The position numbers and the translations under genes were made by a program. Of a DNA stretch of 43,079 nt, positions 1 to 8,430 are shown one piece after another. Source of the DNA: JAVBMC01 sp031552845 (GTDB lineage Bacteria > Verrucomicrobiota > Kiritimatiellia > RFP12 > DVOR01). The notes below the pieces were generated by a model that was not told the origin of the DNA, did not search any database, and worked only from the letters and a program-made list of their open reading frames with translations. Where the stretch lies: positions 1 through 43,079 of the forward strand of contig JAVBMC010000008.1 of NCBI GenBank assembly GCA_031552845.1, read 5' to 3'. The stretch's first letter is position 1, and each line of letters begins with the position of its first letter.

Positions 1-1
1 C

Positions 2-835
2 ACCATCGACGAAACCAACCGCTATCTCCCCCCCATCTGGTGCCGCCACTGGCAACCCGCCCCACCTCCGCCGACCCACTCCCTGGGAGCGCCGGCGTCC
101 TCGCCGGCATTGTCCGACTCCACTCTCACCGACTCCACCCCCGCTCGCGGCAAACTCTACATTCTCGGCAGCGACAACCTCGGGCGCGACGTCCTCTCCC
201 GCCTCATCCAAGGCGCCCGCATCGCCTTCCATGTTGGCATCATCACCTCTCTCATCGCCATCCCCCTCGGCGTACTCCTTGGCTGCCTCGGCGGTTACTA
301 CGGCGGGCGCATCGACAGCTTCGTCTCATGGGCCTGCGCCACAGTCGCCTCCATGCCCGGACTCCTCTTCATCCTCGCGGTCGCCATGATCGTCGGGCAA
401 GGCCTCCTCGGCATCTACCTCGGCATTGGCCTCACCACCTGGGTCGGCGTCTGCCGCAACATCCGCGCCGAAGTCGCCCGCCACCGCAACCTCACCTACG
501 TCCAAGCCGCGCAAGTCCTCGGCTACTCCGATGTCCGCATCATCCTGCGCCACATCCTCCCCAACATCACCCACATCATCCTCATCAGCTTCTCCATCCG
601 CTTCCCCCTCGCCGTCAGCACCGAAGTCTTCGTCAGCTTCCTCGGCATCGGCGAGAAGTCCCACCCCTCCAGGGGGATCATGATCCAAAGCGCCCGCCAG
701 CGCCTCGGGCCAGCCTGGTGGTGGGAAATGACCTTCGTCACCCTCGCCATCTTCATCCTCGTGCTCAGCTTCAACACCCTCGCCGATACTCTGCGCGACC
801 GCCTCGACCCCGCCCTGCGCAACGCCGACCGCTAA
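2..835 (+). CDS. ABC transporter permease, DppC/OppC type (5' end outside window)
   Basis: Inner-membrane permease subunit of a peptide/nickel-type ABC importer. The reading frame is open from base 2, so the true start lies upstream; the TTG at 110 is only an internal codon. The family signature LGSDNLGRDVLSRLI is followed by several hydrophobic segments and by the EAA loop that contacts the ATPase (about 475-575; YVQAAQVLGYS then HILPN). The gene ends in the usual LADTLRDRLDP tail. Just before the LGSDNLGRD motif, codons 81-109 are supplied by a palindromic repeat element read in frame as SLGAPASSPA, with a second copy at 42021-42049. A hairpin terminator follows at once. The specific substrate cannot be read from this fragment. 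Family call is firm. Confidence 0.93.
   Translation, partial: TIDETNRYLPPIWCRHWQPAPPPPTHSLGAPASSPALSDSTLTDSTPARGKLYILGSDNLGRDVLSRLIQGARIAFHVGIITSLIAIPLGVLLGCLGGYYGGRIDSFVSWACATVASMPGLLFILAVAMIVGQGLLGIYLGIGLTTWVGVCRNIRAEVARHRNLTYVQAAQVLGYSDVRIILRHILPNITHIILISFSIRFPLAVSTEVFVSFLGIGEKSHPSRGIMIQSARQRLGPAWWWEMTFVTLAIFILVLSFNTLADTLRDRLDPALRNADR
81..109 (+). repeat. Palindromic repeat element, copy 1 (in frame inside the permease gene)
   Basis: A 29-bp element with a perfect 7-bp inverted repeat, GCCGGCG-TCCT-CGCCGGC, preceded by CCCTGGGAGC. It matches 42021-42049 (reverse strand) at 28 of 29 bases; the only difference is in the 4-base loop. Here it is translated as part of the permease without breaking the frame. 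Confidence 0.85.
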
Positions 836-837
836 AC

Positions 838-870
838 AAAAAGGCCGAAGGGCGAACCCTCCGGCCTTTC
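838..870. terminator. Bidirectional intrinsic terminator between convergent genes
   Basis: Hairpin 840-852 / 857-869 (AAAGGCCG..GGG pairing with CCC..CGGCCTTT, one mismatch, loop CGAA). It is flanked by A on the left and T on the right, so it can serve both the permease and the beta-helix gene ending at 892. Confidence 0.85.
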
Positions 871-891
871 GATCTACAGTTGGCTGTTACA

Positions 892-3800
892 TTATTCAAC
901 CGGACACAACACCGCTCGGAAGAAATACGCCGCCGCACTATCCTCCAGCGACACCGCAACCTCTCCATCGACGGCATCGCTCAACGGCACTTCTGCCAGC
1001 AGTACGTTGACCTCCGTAGGCGACTCTCCGCCATACACGCACAACACCGCACGTTCGGCGGACTGCGCACGAGCTAACGCCCCGGCTTCCTCGGCATCAA
1101 TCCCATTGGCCAGCGTCACCTGCAGCACCAACTCCAATGCATCACCGACAGACAACTCCACGTGGGCAATCGCCAGCTGCGGTTCAAACGCCAACACTGC
1201 ATCGCCTGCTGCCAGCTCCGCCAATGTCAGCCCCAACAAGTCGGCGTTCTGCAACACCTCGCCAATCGCCTCTGCGTTCAACTCCGCTCCTGATAATGCA
1301 GCAACCACACTATCAGCCTCCGCCTGCGAAGCATCCGCCAAGAACGCCTCACTCACCACAACATCAAGCGCCTCACCGTCAATGCTGAACGTGATACCAC
1401 CTTCATCCGGCACATACTCATACGCGCCCATATCGATTGCATCGCCATAAACGCGGTCATTACCAGCAAGGTCAAAGTCATACTCAAACCACTCCACATC
1501 TAAATACTCCTGATTGCCGGCATTAATACAAGGTGAATCCGCCTGCAAGCGATAGTTTCCCTTCACCGGATTTACAAATAGCGGATCGTCGGTAATATTG
1601 CCATCGCCCCACAGCTCATCACTCGGACAGCAACAGAAAGTTCCATACGACTCGAACATATCAACAGGCTCACCCTCAAAATCAAAGTTGCCCCAAATGA
1701 TGCTGTTATACGCCTCGGAATACGACAGGCCGGCTCCTTCCACACTGCGGTTATCACTGACAGTACAATAATGGAGATAACCGCTATGACTCCCGCCGCC
1801 ATATTCTTCTGCTTGGTTGCCAATCATCAAGCAGTTAAACAGGTTCCCTCCAGACCCTCCGCCGCCAACTCTGGCACGATTATCGCGCACGACACACCCG
1901 TAGAGCACAGATCCTGCATACCCACCCCCGATGTCCGCCTCATTGTCAAACAGCGTGCAGTTGTAAAGCTCTCCCATGTAAGCACCGCCGCCAGCTTCCA
2001 CAGCTTGATTGTTCGACAGTTGGCAATCGGTGAGGATTGACTCATACGCCGCGCCGCCATAGTCTGCCCGATTGTTCTTGAGCACACACTGCCGCAGCTG
2101 TCCGAGATAGGCACCGCCGCCAGAGCTTTCTTCGTCGTCAACAATGCCCATGCCATTCTGCAGAGTGAATCCAATCAGAGTCCCTCCCATTGCATTGCCC
2201 CGTGCGCCCAATACCGCACAGCAGCTCACGCCGCCGCCATCAATGATCGTCCGCGAAGCGCCGCGTGCGCTGCGGATTGCCACTGTTTTGCCTTTGACAT
2301 TAATTGGCGTATACGTGCCCGCCTCTACCAAAACAACATCGCCCAAATAGGTACTGTCGATTGCCGCTTGAATGGTACGCTTGGCAGTCGCAAGCGTCAA
2401 CCCATCGCCGCTGTCATCTGCCGCAGTGGCATCGACATACAACGTCGCCGCGATCAATTCCGCAGTCACAACCGTGTCAGATTGAATATCCGTCAACGTC
2501 AAACTGTTGCCGATGAAAGGCTCCTCACCCTCTACAGTCCAGACCACTTGCCGGCCGGGAACTTGCGCTGTAAACGTTGCGGAACAGCCAGCCGTGACAA
2601 CTGCGGTCAGCGGTGATACAATGCCGGACAGATTCGCCCGCACCGAGACGACGATTCCATCCACAACGCCTTCACACGCGCCCATATCAACGGCATCACC
2701 CTGAATGCGCGGTTGCCCATTCAGATCGGTTTCGCCGACAACAGAGTCATCCGAACCCGTATCCAAACAAGGCGAACCCGTCCGCAAGCGAAAGTCGCCA
2801 TTGACGTAATCCACCCACAGCGGATCTTCGCTGATGTTCCCCTCACCATCTTCCAACAGATCTCCGGTACAGTTACAATCGCCCCTGACGCCCCACGCAT
2901 CGCAGTCATTATCGCCCTCTTCACCAATATTACTCCAGACAATTGAGTTATACATTGTTGACTCAACCACTCCGCCGACATAACCGCCGTAATTGCTGCC
3001 TACGGAGCAATTGTTCAACGTACACGCATAAGCGCCGCCCACTGACGGAGTCTGATATTTCTCGGTATAAATTGACCGGTTATTATAAATGGCACAATTA
3101 TTCAACACGCAATAAGCGGCACCTGCAACGGGCCAATCCATCCAGTACCAGCCCCCCTCGAAAAGAACATTATCCCTGATGATGCAGTTATACAACGTGG
3201 CATTGTAGGCACCTGAAAAATCCCCGCTCTTATTACCGCTGATAATGCAATCATACGCCGTGCCGCCGTTTAGCCCGCCGACTCCGGAGCTTCGCCCATA
3301 TCCGCCGGTCAAGGTAAACCCGCGCAATGTCACATCATCTCCCAAAGAAGCGCAGCATGTCCTTCCCTTGGCGTCAATGATGGTCACTTCGGCACCATTC
3401 ATACTTCGAATATCCAGCGTCTTTTCGTGCGCATTGATAGCTTCATAAGTACCATTAGTCACCCAGACGGTTTCACCATCATGCGCAGTGTCAATCGCAG
3501 CTTGGATCGTACGCTTGGCTGTCGCCCACGAGAATCCGTCTCCGCTGTCATCCGGACGTGCCGCATCCACATGGAGCTCAACCGCAGAGAACACTGCGGT
3601 CAAGACTGCATCTACCTGAATATCCTCCAACGTAATCTCAGCCGCCTCCGAATACACCTCTCCATTCAACAGCCAATGCGAAAAGGGACGCTCCGTAAAA
3701 ACAGCCTTGCAGTTAAAGCTACCGCCGGGGGCTAGAATGCCTGTTGCAGGCGACACAGAGCCGATACCTGCCACACGCGCAGAAACAATCAACCCATCCA

Positions 3801-5196
3801 CGCTGCCCTCGTAAGCGCCCATGTCCACAGCGGGGCCTTGTATGCGTGCATTTCCGGTCGCATCGGGATAGGTGTGAAGGACGTCATCATCATCATACCA
3901 GCCAGCCACATACTCATCACTTCCGGCATCCAGGCAAGGCGATCCCGTGCGCAGCCGGTAATCACCATTCGCGGCATCCACAAACATCGGGTCAAGCAGT
4001 TCTTCATCCTCTTCTTCCGCCATCAAGTAGCCATTCCAGAACGAATAATAGAGCTGAGAACACCAATCGTCAGACTCCTCGTCCTCAGACGTGTTTCCAT
4101 GTACAATCGAGTTACAAACATAACCGCCGCTGACTCCACCGCCGGAGTAGGCACGGTTGTCGACAATCGTACAATTGTAGACATCACAATACATAACGCC
4201 TCCGCCCTCCTCGGCGGTATTTTTTACAACTAGGCAGTTGGCCAACATGCAATCGCTTGCACCGCCGCCCCAACCTAATGATGCATTATTGCCGGTTATG
4301 ACGCACTCGGAAAGAGAACTGGAGAGTGCACCGCCCCCCCTTCCTTCACCACATTTATTATCAGTCAGAGTTGATTGATATACCTCGCATTCATAGACGC
4401 CGCCACCGCCTCCGCTCAACTCCCATGTCCTAGCCACATTTCCAGTCACCGTACATCCAAACAACGTACTGTAGGCTGCCCCTCCACCACCTTCCTGCCC
4501 TTGATTAGACACCAATACGCAATTCGTCAATGCACATTCATATGCCCCACCGCCAACACTGCCATAGGAACTATTTTTTTCAAGAGTACAATCAAGCAAG
4601 ATACTTTTACCGACCCCGCCGCCACTGCTGGCAGAATTATTGAGGAGCGTACAGTTCGTCAAGACGCTTCGCGCAACACCGCCACCATGGCCATCCCAGG
4701 TAGAGTTGTTTTTGATGATGCAGTTCTTTAACACGCCGCCCAATACGCCGGCACCGTCGCCGTTATAGTCATCCTCCGCGTCCTCCCACACACCGTTTTG
4801 TACTGTGAACCCGTCCAATACGCCGGAGGGCACCTCCCGCCGCGACCATGCATCTCCATCATAGACAATCTCTTCCTGAAACGTGACGCACCTGCCCGGC
4901 TCTCTCTTTTTTCCGTTAATAATAGTCTGCGCTGCACCGCCTGTGCTACGGATTGTAATATTTTCAGTCGGCACCACAATCGGCGCATAGGTGCCGGGTG
5001 CGACTAATATTAAATCGTCCGGCTCGGCGCCGTTAATTGCATGTTGGATGGTTTTAAAGGCGGTCGCTATGCTCGTGCCAGCCGCCGCATCATCACCCGT
5101 TGTTCCATCCACGTACCACGTCGCCGCTTGTCCGGCGAACGCAAAGCATGCCACACATGCTGTCTGCAATAACCGCTTATAGATCGTTCCCATCAT
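892..5196 (-). CDS. Secreted right-handed parallel beta-helix protein, 1434 aa
   Basis: Large exported protein. The start chosen is the ATG at 5196, because GAGGTG lies 4-6 bases upstream (5201-5206); the in-frame ATG at 5208 would sit on top of that site. A signal peptide (Lys-Arg, then a hydrophobic stretch ending in GQAA) is followed by three modules. Each opens with a YVD..(A)DDSGDG..TAKRTIQAAID block, at about residues 27, 540 and 920. Each continues with many GGG-x-Y-x6-CxLxxNxA turns typical of a beta-helix, and closes with VDMGAYE. An Ig-like segment of about 70 residues separates the modules. GGxY/xxxN turns recall chlamydial Pmp passenger repeats, but no C-terminal autotransporter barrel is visible. 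The last ~110 residues are Ala-rich and unrecognised. Such proteins are often surface polysaccharide-binding, polysaccharide-cleaving or adhesive; no catalytic residues could be identified. Confidence 0.88.
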   Translation of the reverse strand: MMGTIYKRLLQTACVACFAFAGQAATWYVDGTTGDDAAAGTSIATAFKTIQHAINGAEPDDLILVAPGTYAPIVVPTENITIRSTGGAAQTIINGKKREPGRCVTFQEEIVYDGDAWSRREVPSGVLDGFTVQNGVWEDAEDDYNGDGAGVLGGVLKNCIIKNNSTWDGHGGGVARSVLTNCTLLNNSASSGGGVGKSILLDCTLEKNSSYGSVGGGAYECALTNCVLVSNQGQEGGGGAAYSTLFGCTVTGNVARTWELSGGGGGVYECEVYQSTLTDNKCGEGRGGGALSSSLSECVITGNNASLGWGGGASDCMLANCLVVKNTAEEGGGVMYCDVYNCTIVDNRAYSGGGVSGGYVCNSIVHGNTSEDEESDDWCSQLYYSFWNGYLMAEEEDEELLDPMFVDAANGDYRLRTGSPCLDAGSDEYVAGWYDDDDVLHTYPDATGNARIQGPAVDMGAYEGSVDGLIVSARVAGIGSVSPATGILAPGGSFNCKAVFTERPFSHWLLNGEVYSEAAEITLEDIQVDAVLTAVFSAVELHVDAARPDDSGDGFSWATAKRTIQAAIDTAHDGETVWVTNGTYEAINAHEKTLDIRSMNGAEVTIIDAKGRTCCASLGDDVTLRGFTLTGGYGRSSGVGGLNGGTAYDCIISGNKSGDFSGAYNATLYNCIIRDNVLFEGGWYWMDWPVAGAAYCVLNNCAIYNNRSIYTEKYQTPSVGGAYACTLNNCSVGSNYGGYVGGVVESTMYNSIVWSNIGEEGDNDCDAWGVRGDCNCTGDLLEDGEGNISEDPLWVDYVNGDFRLRTGSPCLDTGSDDSVVGETDLNGQPRIQGDAVDMGACEGVVDGIVVSVRANLSGIVSPLTAVVTAGCSATFTAQVPGRQVVWTVEGEEPFIGNSLTLTDIQSDTVVTAELIAATLYVDATAADDSGDGLTLATAKRTIQAAIDSTYLGDVVLVEAGTYTPINVKGKTVAIRSARGASRTIIDGGGVSCCAVLGARGNAMGGTLIGFTLQNGMGIVDDEESSGGGAYLGQLRQCVLKNNRADYGGAAYESILTDCQLSNNQAVEAGGGAYMGELYNCTLFDNEADIGGGYAGSVLYGCVVRDNRARVGGGGSGGNLFNCLMIGNQAEEYGGGSHSGYLHYCTVSDNRSVEGAGLSYSEAYNSIIWGNFDFEGEPVDMFESYGTFCCCPSDELWGDGNITDDPLFVNPVKGNYRLQADSPCINAGNQEYLDVEWFEYDFDLAGNDRVYGDAIDMGAYEYVPDEGGITFSIDGEALDVVVSEAFLADASQAEADSVVAALSGAELNAEAIGEVLQNADLLGLTLAELAAGDAVLAFEPQLAIAHVELSVGDALELVLQVTLANGIDAEEAGALARAQSAERAVLCVYGGESPTEVNVLLAEVPLSDAVDGEVAVSLEDSAAAYFFRAVLCPVE

Positions 5197-5299
5197 AACA
5201 CACCTCATCGCTGTTTAAACAAACACCCGATCGGCGTGCCACATTCTGCTGCCCCACCCGCCAAAACACAGCACATCAATCACTCTTCTGACTTCTTTA

Positions 5300-5328
5300 A
5301 GTGTAGCATATAATTCTCCCATACGCAA
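5300..5328 (-). promoter_or_regulatory. Candidate sigma-70-like promoter of the beta-helix gene
   Basis: On the minus strand, TTGCGT (5328-5323), a 17-bp spacer and TACACT (5305-5300) lie about 105 bp upstream of the start. This is a match by eye only. Confidence 0.45.
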
Positions 5329-5408
5329 GAGGGTTGTTGAATTGGGGATAACTTCTTTCATAAAACGGATCAGACTGTCGCTTGCAAAAGTAGTTTAATG
5401 AATAGTCC

Positions 5409-5447
5409 GACCGCCTCGACCCCGCACTGCGTAACGCTGATCGTTAA
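5409..5447 (+). pseudogene. Remnant: last 12 codons plus stop of a second ABC permease gene
   Basis: The 39 bases align without gaps to the last 39 bases of the permease gene at 797-835 and encode the same peptide, DRLDPALRNADR, and the same stop. All five differences are at third codon positions. The frame is closed by a TAG immediately upstream (5403-5405), so only this tail survives. It appears to be the end of a paralogous or homologous permease gene whose body is gone. Confidence 0.75.
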
Positions 5448-5507
5448 TATAGTGGCGAATTAGAAAAATAAGTGAACCTATCTTGAGATATAGTCGTTCT
5501 ATTGGGC

Positions 5508-7679
5508 ATGAATACACCTATTTTGAGTCTTTCTGCGTTGGCCATGCTCTGCTTGGCTACGCCTCTTTGCGCCGAGACCGTTGTAGCAACCAATGCTCCG
5601 GTCGAAACGGCGTCGGCCACAGTGCCAACTAACGTTCTGCCCGTCATCTCTGTCACGGCTTTGCGTCTCGCCGAAGCCAATGAGCACATCCCCGCGATGG
5701 TCTCCACCCTCTCGGCTGAAGAAATCGCCATCCGCCAAGCACGCAACTTTCCCGACACTCTCCGCGAGGAACCGGGCGTGATGGTGCAGAAGACATCCCC
5801 CGGACAAGGCTCGCCCTACATCCGCGGCTTCACCGGCTACCGCACCTTACTCATGGTTGACGGTATCCGCCTCAACACCTCTGTCATGCGCGATGGCCCG
5901 AATCAATACTGGAACACTGTCGATTCCTATGCGCTTTCCGGACTCGACCTCGTGCGCGGCCCCGCTTCGTCCCTCTACGGCTCTGACGCCGTCGGCGGTG
6001 TGGTGCAAGCTTTCACCCTCATGCCCGAATACGCCCCCGAAGGCACCAGCCTCTCCGGCAGCAGCATCTATGGACGCGTCTCGAGCGCCGAACGCTCCGT
6101 CGTCAGCCGTGCCGTCGGCCAAGTCGCACAAGAGGATTGGGCCGTCATGGGCGGCTTCACCTACAAACTCTTCGGTGACCTCGAGGGCGGCAAGGACGTC
6201 GGCAAGCAACCCAAGACCGGCTACGAAGAGTTCGACTTCGACCTCAAGCTCCGCATGAAGCTCAAAGGTGACCGCGAGTTGATCTTCGCCCACCAGCAAG
6301 TCCAGCAAGATGACGTCTGGCGCACCCATAAAACCATCTACGGCATCTCTTGGAAAGGCACCACCGTCGGCAATGAGCTTGAACACGTCTACGACCAAAG
6401 CCGCTCCCTCTCCTACGCCAAACTCGTTGACCGCGAGGCCAACAGCCTCTACGACATGATGACCCTCGCCGTCTACCTCGGCTGGCAGGGCGAACAGCAA
6501 TCCATCGTCAACCCCAAAGGCACCAAAGCCAAAGACAGCTCCAAAGACGGCTTCGACGTCTATACCCCCGGCTTCACACTTGAAATGCAGAAGGACACCT
6601 CGTGGGGCACCTGGGTCTGGGGCGCTGATTATTCCCGCGACATCGTCAGCTCCTGGCGCGATTACTACAATTCCAATACCGGGCAGCTCGTCGGTAAAGA
6701 CATCCAAGGCGTCATAGCCGACGACTCCACCTACGACATGGCCGGCATCTTCGTTGAAGACCGAATCCGCTTCCTCAACGAACGCCTCGAAGTCATCCCC
6801 GGCCTACGCGCCACCTTCGCCGCTGTTGACGCCGGTGCTTACGACGACCTCACCCAAAGCACCGCCTCCGCAGGCTCCTTCAATGACTCATGGTTCGACG
6901 TCTGCGGTAACGTCCGCGCCGCCTACTACCTCCTCGACAGCCGCGAAGGCATGATCTACACCGGCGTCGGCCAAGCCTTCCGCGCCCCCAACCTCTCCGA
7001 CCTCACCTCCCTCAACGCCACCCGCACCTCCAGCTACGCAGTCCCCTCCACCGACCTCGACCCCGAACACTTCGTCACGTGGGAAATCGGCACCAAATGG
7101 GCAGGCAGCTGGGGCGGTGTTGACCTCGCTTACTTCTACACTTGGATCGACGACCTCATGACCAGTGTCGAAATCCCCCCGCCGCCCGGCGCCCGCGACC
7201 CCGGCAGCAAAATCTACACCACTCGTGAAAACGGCAGCGACGGCTACGTTCAGGGCGTTGAGCTCATGGGGCACATCAACCTCACCGATCAGTTCATGCT
7301 CCGCGGCGGCTTCACGTGGATGGAAGGCTACAACAAAACCGACGGCGTTGAAGACTACCTGCGCACCATGCCCATCACTGCCATCGCCGCTCTGCGCTGG
7401 CGCTCCCTCAGCGGCCGCTACTGGGCCGAGTTCGCCGGTTACGCCGCCGACCGCGAAGACCGCCTCACCGCCGGTGACAAAACCGATACCTCCCGCATTC
7501 CGCCCGACGGCACCCCCGGCTACTGCACTTGGGCTGCACGCATCGGTTGGAACCCCACGGAACGCATCGCCATCACCGCCGCCTGCGAAAACATTTTCGA
7601 CGTCGACTACCGCGTCTACGGCTCCGGCAGTAATGAAGCCGGGCGCAACTTCATCCTCGCCGCCAAATACACCTTCTGA
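5508..7679 (+). CDS. TonB-dependent outer-membrane receptor, 723 aa
   Basis: Outer-membrane beta-barrel receptor with an N-terminal plug, using TonB energy to import a bound ligand. The ATG at 5508 is preferred to a TTG at 5502; neither has a convincing ribosome site. A signal peptide ends in PLCAET. The plug starts around residue 45 (VISVTALRLAEA) and contains the family motifs PYIRGFTGYRTLLMVDGIRL and VRGPASSLYGSDAVGGV. The rest is aromatic-rich barrel strands, ending in a TonB-box-2-like stretch and a final Phe (NFILAAKYTF) as expected for BAM-dependent insertion. The plug resembles catecholate/haem-type receptors, but the ligand is not determined. It stands alone, with a strong terminator downstream. 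The codon pattern (C-ending) is like the permease and unlike the RHS locus. Confidence 0.93.
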   Translation: MNTPILSLSALAMLCLATPLCAETVVATNAPVETASATVPTNVLPVISVTALRLAEANEHIPAMVSTLSAEEIAIRQARNFPDTLREEPGVMVQKTSPGQGSPYIRGFTGYRTLLMVDGIRLNTSVMRDGPNQYWNTVDSYALSGLDLVRGPASSLYGSDAVGGVVQAFTLMPEYAPEGTSLSGSSIYGRVSSAERSVVSRAVGQVAQEDWAVMGGFTYKLFGDLEGGKDVGKQPKTGYEEFDFDLKLRMKLKGDRELIFAHQQVQQDDVWRTHKTIYGISWKGTTVGNELEHVYDQSRSLSYAKLVDREANSLYDMMTLAVYLGWQGEQQSIVNPKGTKAKDSSKDGFDVYTPGFTLEMQKDTSWGTWVWGADYSRDIVSSWRDYYNSNTGQLVGKDIQGVIADDSTYDMAGIFVEDRIRFLNERLEVIPGLRATFAAVDAGAYDDLTQSTASAGSFNDSWFDVCGNVRAAYYLLDSREGMIYTGVGQAFRAPNLSDLTSLNATRTSSYAVPSTDLDPEHFVTWEIGTKWAGSWGGVDLAYFYTWIDDLMTSVEIPPPPGARDPGSKIYTTRENGSDGYVQGVELMGHINLTDQFMLRGGFTWMEGYNKTDGVEDYLRTMPITAIAALRWRSLSGRYWAEFAGYAADREDRLTAGDKTDTSRIPPDGTPGYCTWAARIGWNPTERIAITAACENIFDVDYRVYGSGSNEAGRNFILAAKYTF

Positions 7680-7721
7680 CGCGCTAGCAATTCAACCTCG
7701 AAGTAAATCTCTTCTTTTAAA

Positions 7722-7755
7722 ACGAAGACGGTGCCCCAAAGGACACCGTCTTCGT
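7722..7755. terminator. Bidirectional intrinsic terminator
   Basis: A perfect 12-bp inverted repeat (ACGAAGACGGTG at 7722-7733, CACCGTCTTCGT at 7744-7755) with a 10-base loop lies between the convergent TonB receptor and PNPOx-fold genes. Confidence 0.85.
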
Positions 7756-7777
7756 GAACGTATAGCGTGCAAATGCT

Positions 7778-8185
7778 TCAGCCGAGCTCGAACTCGCGGG
7801 GCGGTTGCCCGCTGAAATCGGACAGCGTGGCGCGGCCTTGGGCAAGGTAGAAGATTGCAAAGTCCGGATTGGCCGCCTCTTTGTAAATCGAACGCACCAA
7901 TGGATGCTCTGCCAAAATCCGTTCCCTCACAGCTACATCATCTGAAAAGACCGCCTTGGCGCAAATCCGCAGCCAGCTGAAATCCGGCGCAGAGACCGAC
8001 ATTTCCAGAGCGGGATTCTGCTGAAGCTCCGCATACACGTTTTTCTGCTTGCCTGTGCAAAACCAAAGCTTTCCGCCATCCTCCAACATAAATTGGAATG
8101 GTCGGACCTTCGGTTTGCCATCGCGCCCGATCGTCGCGAGAAACAGACAAGAATTCGTACGAAGATACTCCACTACTGCTTGCAT
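7778..8185 (-). CDS. Pyridoxamine 5'-phosphate oxidase-fold flavoprotein, 135 aa
   Basis: Small split-barrel protein of the PNPOx-like family, members of which bind FMN or F420 and act as reductases of diverse small molecules. The ATG at 8185 is chosen because AAGGAG lies 8 bases upstream; the longer frame to 8266 has no ribosome site. Recognisable family blocks are FLATIGRDGKPKVRPFQF (N-terminal strand pair) and the KLWFCTGKQKNVYAELQQNP block, with the usual late segment AIFYLAQGRATL. The length is normal for the short anaerobe-type members. It is not a classical PdxH (too short, missing the C-terminal substrate segment). It is probably monocistronic, with its own promoter and a shared terminator. 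Confidence 0.85.
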   Translation of the reverse strand: MQAVVEYLRTNSCLFLATIGRDGKPKVRPFQFMLEDGGKLWFCTGKQKNVYAELQQNPALEMSVSAPDFSWLRICAKAVFSDDVAVRERILAEHPLVRSIYKEAANPDFAIFYLAQGRATLSDFSGQPPREFELG

Positions 8186-8254
8186 AGCATTTACTCCTTT
8201 TGATTGGGACTGCTTACATCGGCTAGCCCCTGTTTTGTTTACTTGATGTGCGAA

Positions 8255-8283
8255 ACTATAACACACTCAATCCGCCCGAGCAA
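8255..8283 (-). promoter_or_regulatory. Candidate promoter of the PNPOx-fold gene
   Basis: On the minus strand, TTGCTC (8283-8278), a 17-bp spacer and TATAGT (8260-8255) lie about 70 bp upstream of the start. Confidence 0.45.
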
Positions 8284-8366
8284 CAACAAATCTTCACCTC
8301 GTCTCGAAATCACAGCGGGACCTGCCCTGCTGACTAAGGCTGATAGGGAAGCTTTGGTGTTTAGTA

Positions 8367-8395
8367 TCGACAAGGCAAAAGAGGTGTGTTATGCT
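8367..8395 (+). promoter_or_regulatory. Candidate promoter of the 8431 methyltransferase gene
   Basis: TCGACA (8367-8372), a 17-bp spacer and TATGCT (8390-8395) lie about 35 bp upstream of the ATG. Confidence 0.4.
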
Positions 8396-8430
8396 GGCGT
8401 TCATTTTGCGTTGTAACAAACGGAGGTTGT

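Larger units (their letters stand above)
5197..5507. other. Divergent intergenic region, beta-helix / TonB receptor
   Basis: This 311-bp region holds a candidate promoter for the minus-strand beta-helix gene (5300-5328) and a 39-bp remnant of a second ABC permease gene (5409-5447). No clear promoter or Shine-Dalgarno for the TonB receptor could be picked out. Confidence 0.6.

Noticed and set aside
40..1077. 345-codon Arg/His/Pro-rich frame on the plus strand
   Set aside because: Out-of-frame shadow of the ABC permease gene running across its terminator; composition is unlike a protein.
5208..5208. ATG at 5208 as start of the beta-helix gene
   Set aside because: The Shine-Dalgarno GAGGTG lies inside the first codons of that longer frame and serves the ATG at 5196.
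5847..6707. 286-codon minus-strand frame
   Set aside because: Antisense shadow of the TonB receptor caused by C-ending codons.
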